A stretch of 34,253 bases of DNA from Micromonospora matsumotoense (GTDB taxonomy: Bacteria > Actinomycetota > Actinomycetes > Mycobacteriales > Micromonosporaceae), in NCBI RefSeq assembly GCF_900091525.1, contig NZ_FMCU01000031.1, forward strand, positions 22,570 to 56,822, read 5' to 3'. The notes below the pieces were generated by a model. The model did no database searches. It was not told the origin of the DNA and saw nothing but the letters and a program-made list of their open reading frames with translations. Both the position numbers and the translations under genes were made by a program. This document shows positions 31,770 to 34,253 of this stretch, piece by piece. How positions within the stretch are numbered: the stretch's first letter is position 1; every line of letters begins with the position of its first letter.

Positions 31770-34253
31770 GTGCATCGTACGAACGTCCACTGGGGTGGCC
31801 GATTGTCGGCATCGGCCAGAGGGCTTGCTGCGACCGTGGCGCTCGGTATGACCCTGACGCTGGGCGGCCTGCCCCTGGCGAACCCCCGGCCGGCCCTGGC
31901 CGCACCGGGCGAGACGGGGGCCGTGGCGGCCGCCGGTGTTCACGGTGTGGCGGCCGGGAACGCCGCCATCGCCTCGGTCGACCTGAGCGGGACCTGGGGT
32001 TTCACGCCCGCGGGCCGGGCGGCGACCACGATCGCGGTGCCCGGTGGCGGCTGGTACAAGCAGGGCTTCACCACCGTGAACGAGGCGGTGTACTCGCGCA
32101 GCATCACCGTGCCGGACTCGGGGCAGCCGCAGTCGGCCTGGATCGAGTTCGGCGCGGTCAACCACCAGGCGACCTTGTCGGTCGACGGCCGGGTGGTCGC
32201 CACCCAGACGACGGCGTTCACCCCGTCGAACTTCGACATCAGCGCCTATGCGGCGCCCGGCACCACCCACACGATCACGGTGAACGTGAAGGGCCGCGGC
32301 GCGTTGAAGGCATCCAACGGCCGGTACCTGGTGCCCGACGCCGCCACCTGGTCCGAGGCGGTCCCCCAGGGGATCTTCGGGTCCGCGTTCCTGCGGGTGT
32401 ACCCGGCGGTGTACGTCAGCGACACGTTCGTGCGTACGTCGGTGGCGAACAAGACGCTGACCTACGACGTGACGGTGCGGAACACGTCGGGCAGTTCCCG
32501 GTCGGTGACGTTGACCGGGTCGCTGTCGTCCAAGAACGGAACGGCTTTCAGCTACCCGGAACTGCCCAGCCGTACGGTCACCGTGGCGGCCCGCTCGACT
32601 GCGGTCGTGACCGTCGGGCCGGTCGCGTGGAACCTCGACAGTACCTCGTACTGGTGGCCCAACGTGCCGTACCGGTCGGGGTACCGGGCGCAGCTGCACG
32701 GGCTGGCGGTGCATGCCGTCACCGACGACGGCCGGACGAGCGACGCCGACTACCGGTTCGGGTTCCGGGAGGCCACCCAGAACGGTGACTACTACTACCT
32801 CAACGGCGTGCGCGTGAACTTCCGCGGCGACAACCTCCAGGGTGCCGACTATGACCGGATCAACAACGGCGGCAAGGGCGACGCGTACCACACCCTGCCC
32901 GGTTTCCTGCCCCCGTCGTCCGGCAACGGCGGCTGGCCGCAGGCGGTGGACAACTACCAGCGGCTGAACTACAACGTGGTGCGCATCCACCAGGAGCCCG
33001 GAAGCCCGTACATGTTGGATGTCGCCGACGAGATGGGCCTGATGATCATCGACGAGGTCGCGATTCGCGGCTCCCAATCCTCGCAGGAGTGGAAGGAGTC
33101 CGTCGGGCACGACAACATGGTCAACCATGCCCGCGCGCTGGTCCTGCGCGACCGCAACCACCCCGCGATCATCCGCTGGAGTCAGAACAACGAGCCGAAC
33201 CAGAGCGGCCAGGATTCCGAACAGTTCGAGAAGGAGCTGTACGCGGCGATGAACGGTGCCGACGGCACCCGGCCGATCATTGCCGAGGTGGGCGTCGGCG
33301 GGAATGTCAGTCTGTATCCCGGGATGACGTACGCCAACTTCGCGGTGATCCCGCACTACGTCGACGGCTTCGGCAGGTACGGGGAGGGCCTGATCACCGT
33401 GAATGGGCGCCCCGACGGCGAGGGCGAGTACATCTGGCCCGCCTGCAACAACAAGCAGGGCTTCGAGTGGTTCGCCACGGCAACCCTGGCCAAGCGCGGC
33501 AAGGGCGCCACCGACCTGCGTCCGTACACGTTGCTGTCCGCCTGGGCCAGCGTGGTGCCCGGCGTGCGGAGCACCGACTTCACCCCGGAGGAGGGCGGTC
33601 ACCCCATCTACGGCGTGGACAACCTGCCCGACCCGTGGAGCAACCCGCAGATCCAGCGCGTACAGGCGGCGTTCAACCCGGTGGCCGCGGTCGACCTCCC
33701 CTTCTGGTCTGCCTCCGGCAATTCGGACTCCAACGGCACCTTCCCGCTGCCGCAGGCGGTACCCAGCTACGCCCGCAACGCCACGGTCACCCGGAACATC
33801 ACCGTGTTCAACGACGACTTCGCCGACACCTCGGTGGGCTTCACCTGGACCGCCCGGCTCGACAGCCCGACCGGCGCGGTCGTCGCGTCCGGCAGCACCA
33901 ACCTGACCGTCCCACTCGGCTCACGGGTCACCCAGCCGGTGTCCTTCACCACCCCCAACACCGGCAGCCGCGTGTACCTGCAACTGTCGACCACCAAGGC
34001 CGGTAGCCCCGTCTTCACCGACGCGGTCGAATACTTCAACCTCACCGGAGGCAGCGGGACCGGACCCACACCGGGCACCTACCGCATCGTCAACCGCAAC
34101 AGCGGCAAACCCCTCGCCATCGCCGGCAACTCCACCGCCGACGGCGCCAAGACCGTCCAGCAGAGCGGCACCCCCACCTGGACGATCAGCACCACCCAGG
34201 ACGCCTACACCCTGCGCTACACCGCCTCCGGAAAGATGCTCGACGTCAACGCC
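31770..34253 (+). CDS. Secreted GH2-type glycoside hydrolase with ricin-like C-terminus (3' end outside the window)
   Basis: The open frame runs 828 codons to the window edge. GTG at 31770 has AGGAGGT four bases upstream. A long Arg-containing signal peptide (about 1-44, ending PALAA) is followed by an N-terminal jelly roll (about 65-210, starting SVDLSGTWGF), an Ig-like domain, and a TIM barrel with YYLNGVRVNFRGDNLQG, NVVRIHQEPGSPYMLDVADE and MGLMIIDE. The acid/base glutamate is in SQNNEPN (about E475). I am not sure which glutamate is the nucleophile; GEGEYIWP is one candidate. A further beta-sandwich and the start of a ricin-type lectin (YRIVNRNSGKPLAIAGNSTA) follow. Substrate is not clear; beta-galactosidase, beta-mannosidase or a related activity is possible. 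It lies opposite a LacI regulator. Confidence 0.92.
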   Translation, partial: MHRTNVHWGGRLSASARGLAATVALGMTLTLGGLPLANPRPALAAPGETGAVAAAGVHGVAAGNAAIASVDLSGTWGFTPAGRAATTIAVPGGGWYKQGFTTVNEAVYSRSITVPDSGQPQSAWIEFGAVNHQATLSVDGRVVATQTTAFTPSNFDISAYAAPGTTHTITVNVKGRGALKASNGRYLVPDAATWSEAVPQGIFGSAFLRVYPAVYVSDTFVRTSVANKTLTYDVTVRNTSGSSRSVTLTGSLSSKNGTAFSYPELPSRTVTVAARSTAVVTVGPVAWNLDSTSYWWPNVPYRSGYRAQLHGLAVHAVTDDGRTSDADYRFGFREATQNGDYYYLNGVRVNFRGDNLQGADYDRINNGGKGDAYHTLPGFLPPSSGNGGWPQAVDNYQRLNYNVVRIHQEPGSPYMLDVADEMGLMIIDEVAIRGSQSSQEWKESVGHDNMVNHARALVLRDRNHPAIIRWSQNNEPNQSGQDSEQFEKELYAAMNGADGTRPIIAEVGVGGNVSLYPGMTYANFAVIPHYVDGFGRYGEGLITVNGRPDGEGEYIWPACNNKQGFEWFATATLAKRGKGATDLRPYTLLSAWASVVPGVRSTDFTPEEGGHPIYGVDNLPDPWSNPQIQRVQAAFNPVAAVDLPFWSASGNSDSNGTFPLPQAVPSYARNATVTRNITVFNDDFADTSVGFTWTARLDSPTGAVVASGSTNLTVPLGSRVTQPVSFTTPNTGSRVYLQLSTTKAGSPVFTDAVEYFNLTGGSGTGPTPGTYRIVNRNSGKPLAIAGNSTADGAKTVQQSGTPTWTISTTQDAYTLRYTASGKMLDVNA

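Noticed and set aside
31755..33602. A 615-codon minus-strand frame
   Set aside because: Antisense to the GH2-type gene, which has a strong ribosome site, signal peptide and catalytic NEP motif.

Overview
The window is very GC-rich DNA with dense, mostly minus-strand genes, strong GC bias at third codon positions, GTG starts, overlapping start/stop codons, an iron-regulated hydroxamate siderophore NRPS, an LPxTG-type surface protein and ricin/B-lectin secreted enzymes. All this points to a filamentous actinomycete, most likely of the Micromonosporaceae. The genus is an inference that I cannot test here.

Region 1 (1-13098) is a hydroxamate siderophore locus. A flavin N-monooxygenase (11749-13098, +) and an N-formyltransferase (11621-10677, -) diverge from a near-perfect iron box at 11654-11672. 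Next comes a starter NRPS (10537-6131) with order A(with inserted N-methyltransferase)-T-E, preceded by its own weaker iron box. It overlaps by GTGA a second NRPS (6134 to beyond base 1) with order C-A-T-C-A-T-C... The two full modules of the second NRPS share a tandemly duplicated block of about 1.56 kb.

Region 2 (13176-24513) is the most interesting part: a vitamin B12 block. A five-gene operon (19296 to 13176) encodes, in order: a sortase-anchored alpha/alpha-toroid protein resembling the N-terminal domain of animal intrinsic factor/transcobalamin; a membrane-anchored DUF4430 protein resembling their C-terminal beta domain; and the T, A and S components of an ECF importer. Every junction overlaps. 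A second pair (21233-19672) encodes a toroid and a DUF4430 protein, both secreted without an anchor. Each transcription unit has a cobalamin riboswitch in its leader, and a third riboswitch controls metE (24197-21960), the B12-independent methionine synthase. I read this as a two-part, split bacterial transcobalamin that captures corrinoid outside the cell and passes it to an ECF importer, switched on when B12 is scarce.

Region 3 (24635-26856) is a FAD aromatic-ring monooxygenase divergent from a TetR regulator, with a nested palindromic operator between them.

Region 4 (26857-34253) is looser and carbohydrate- or wall-related: a frameshifted relic of a secreted glycosidase/ricin protein, a B-lectin plus M23 peptidase with a very recent internal duplication, a small unknown protein, a LacI regulator, and a secreted GH2-type glycosidase with a ricin-like C-terminus cut by the window end. 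Long open frames antisense to the NRPS genes, the monooxygenase and the GH2 gene are compositional shadows and are not annotated.
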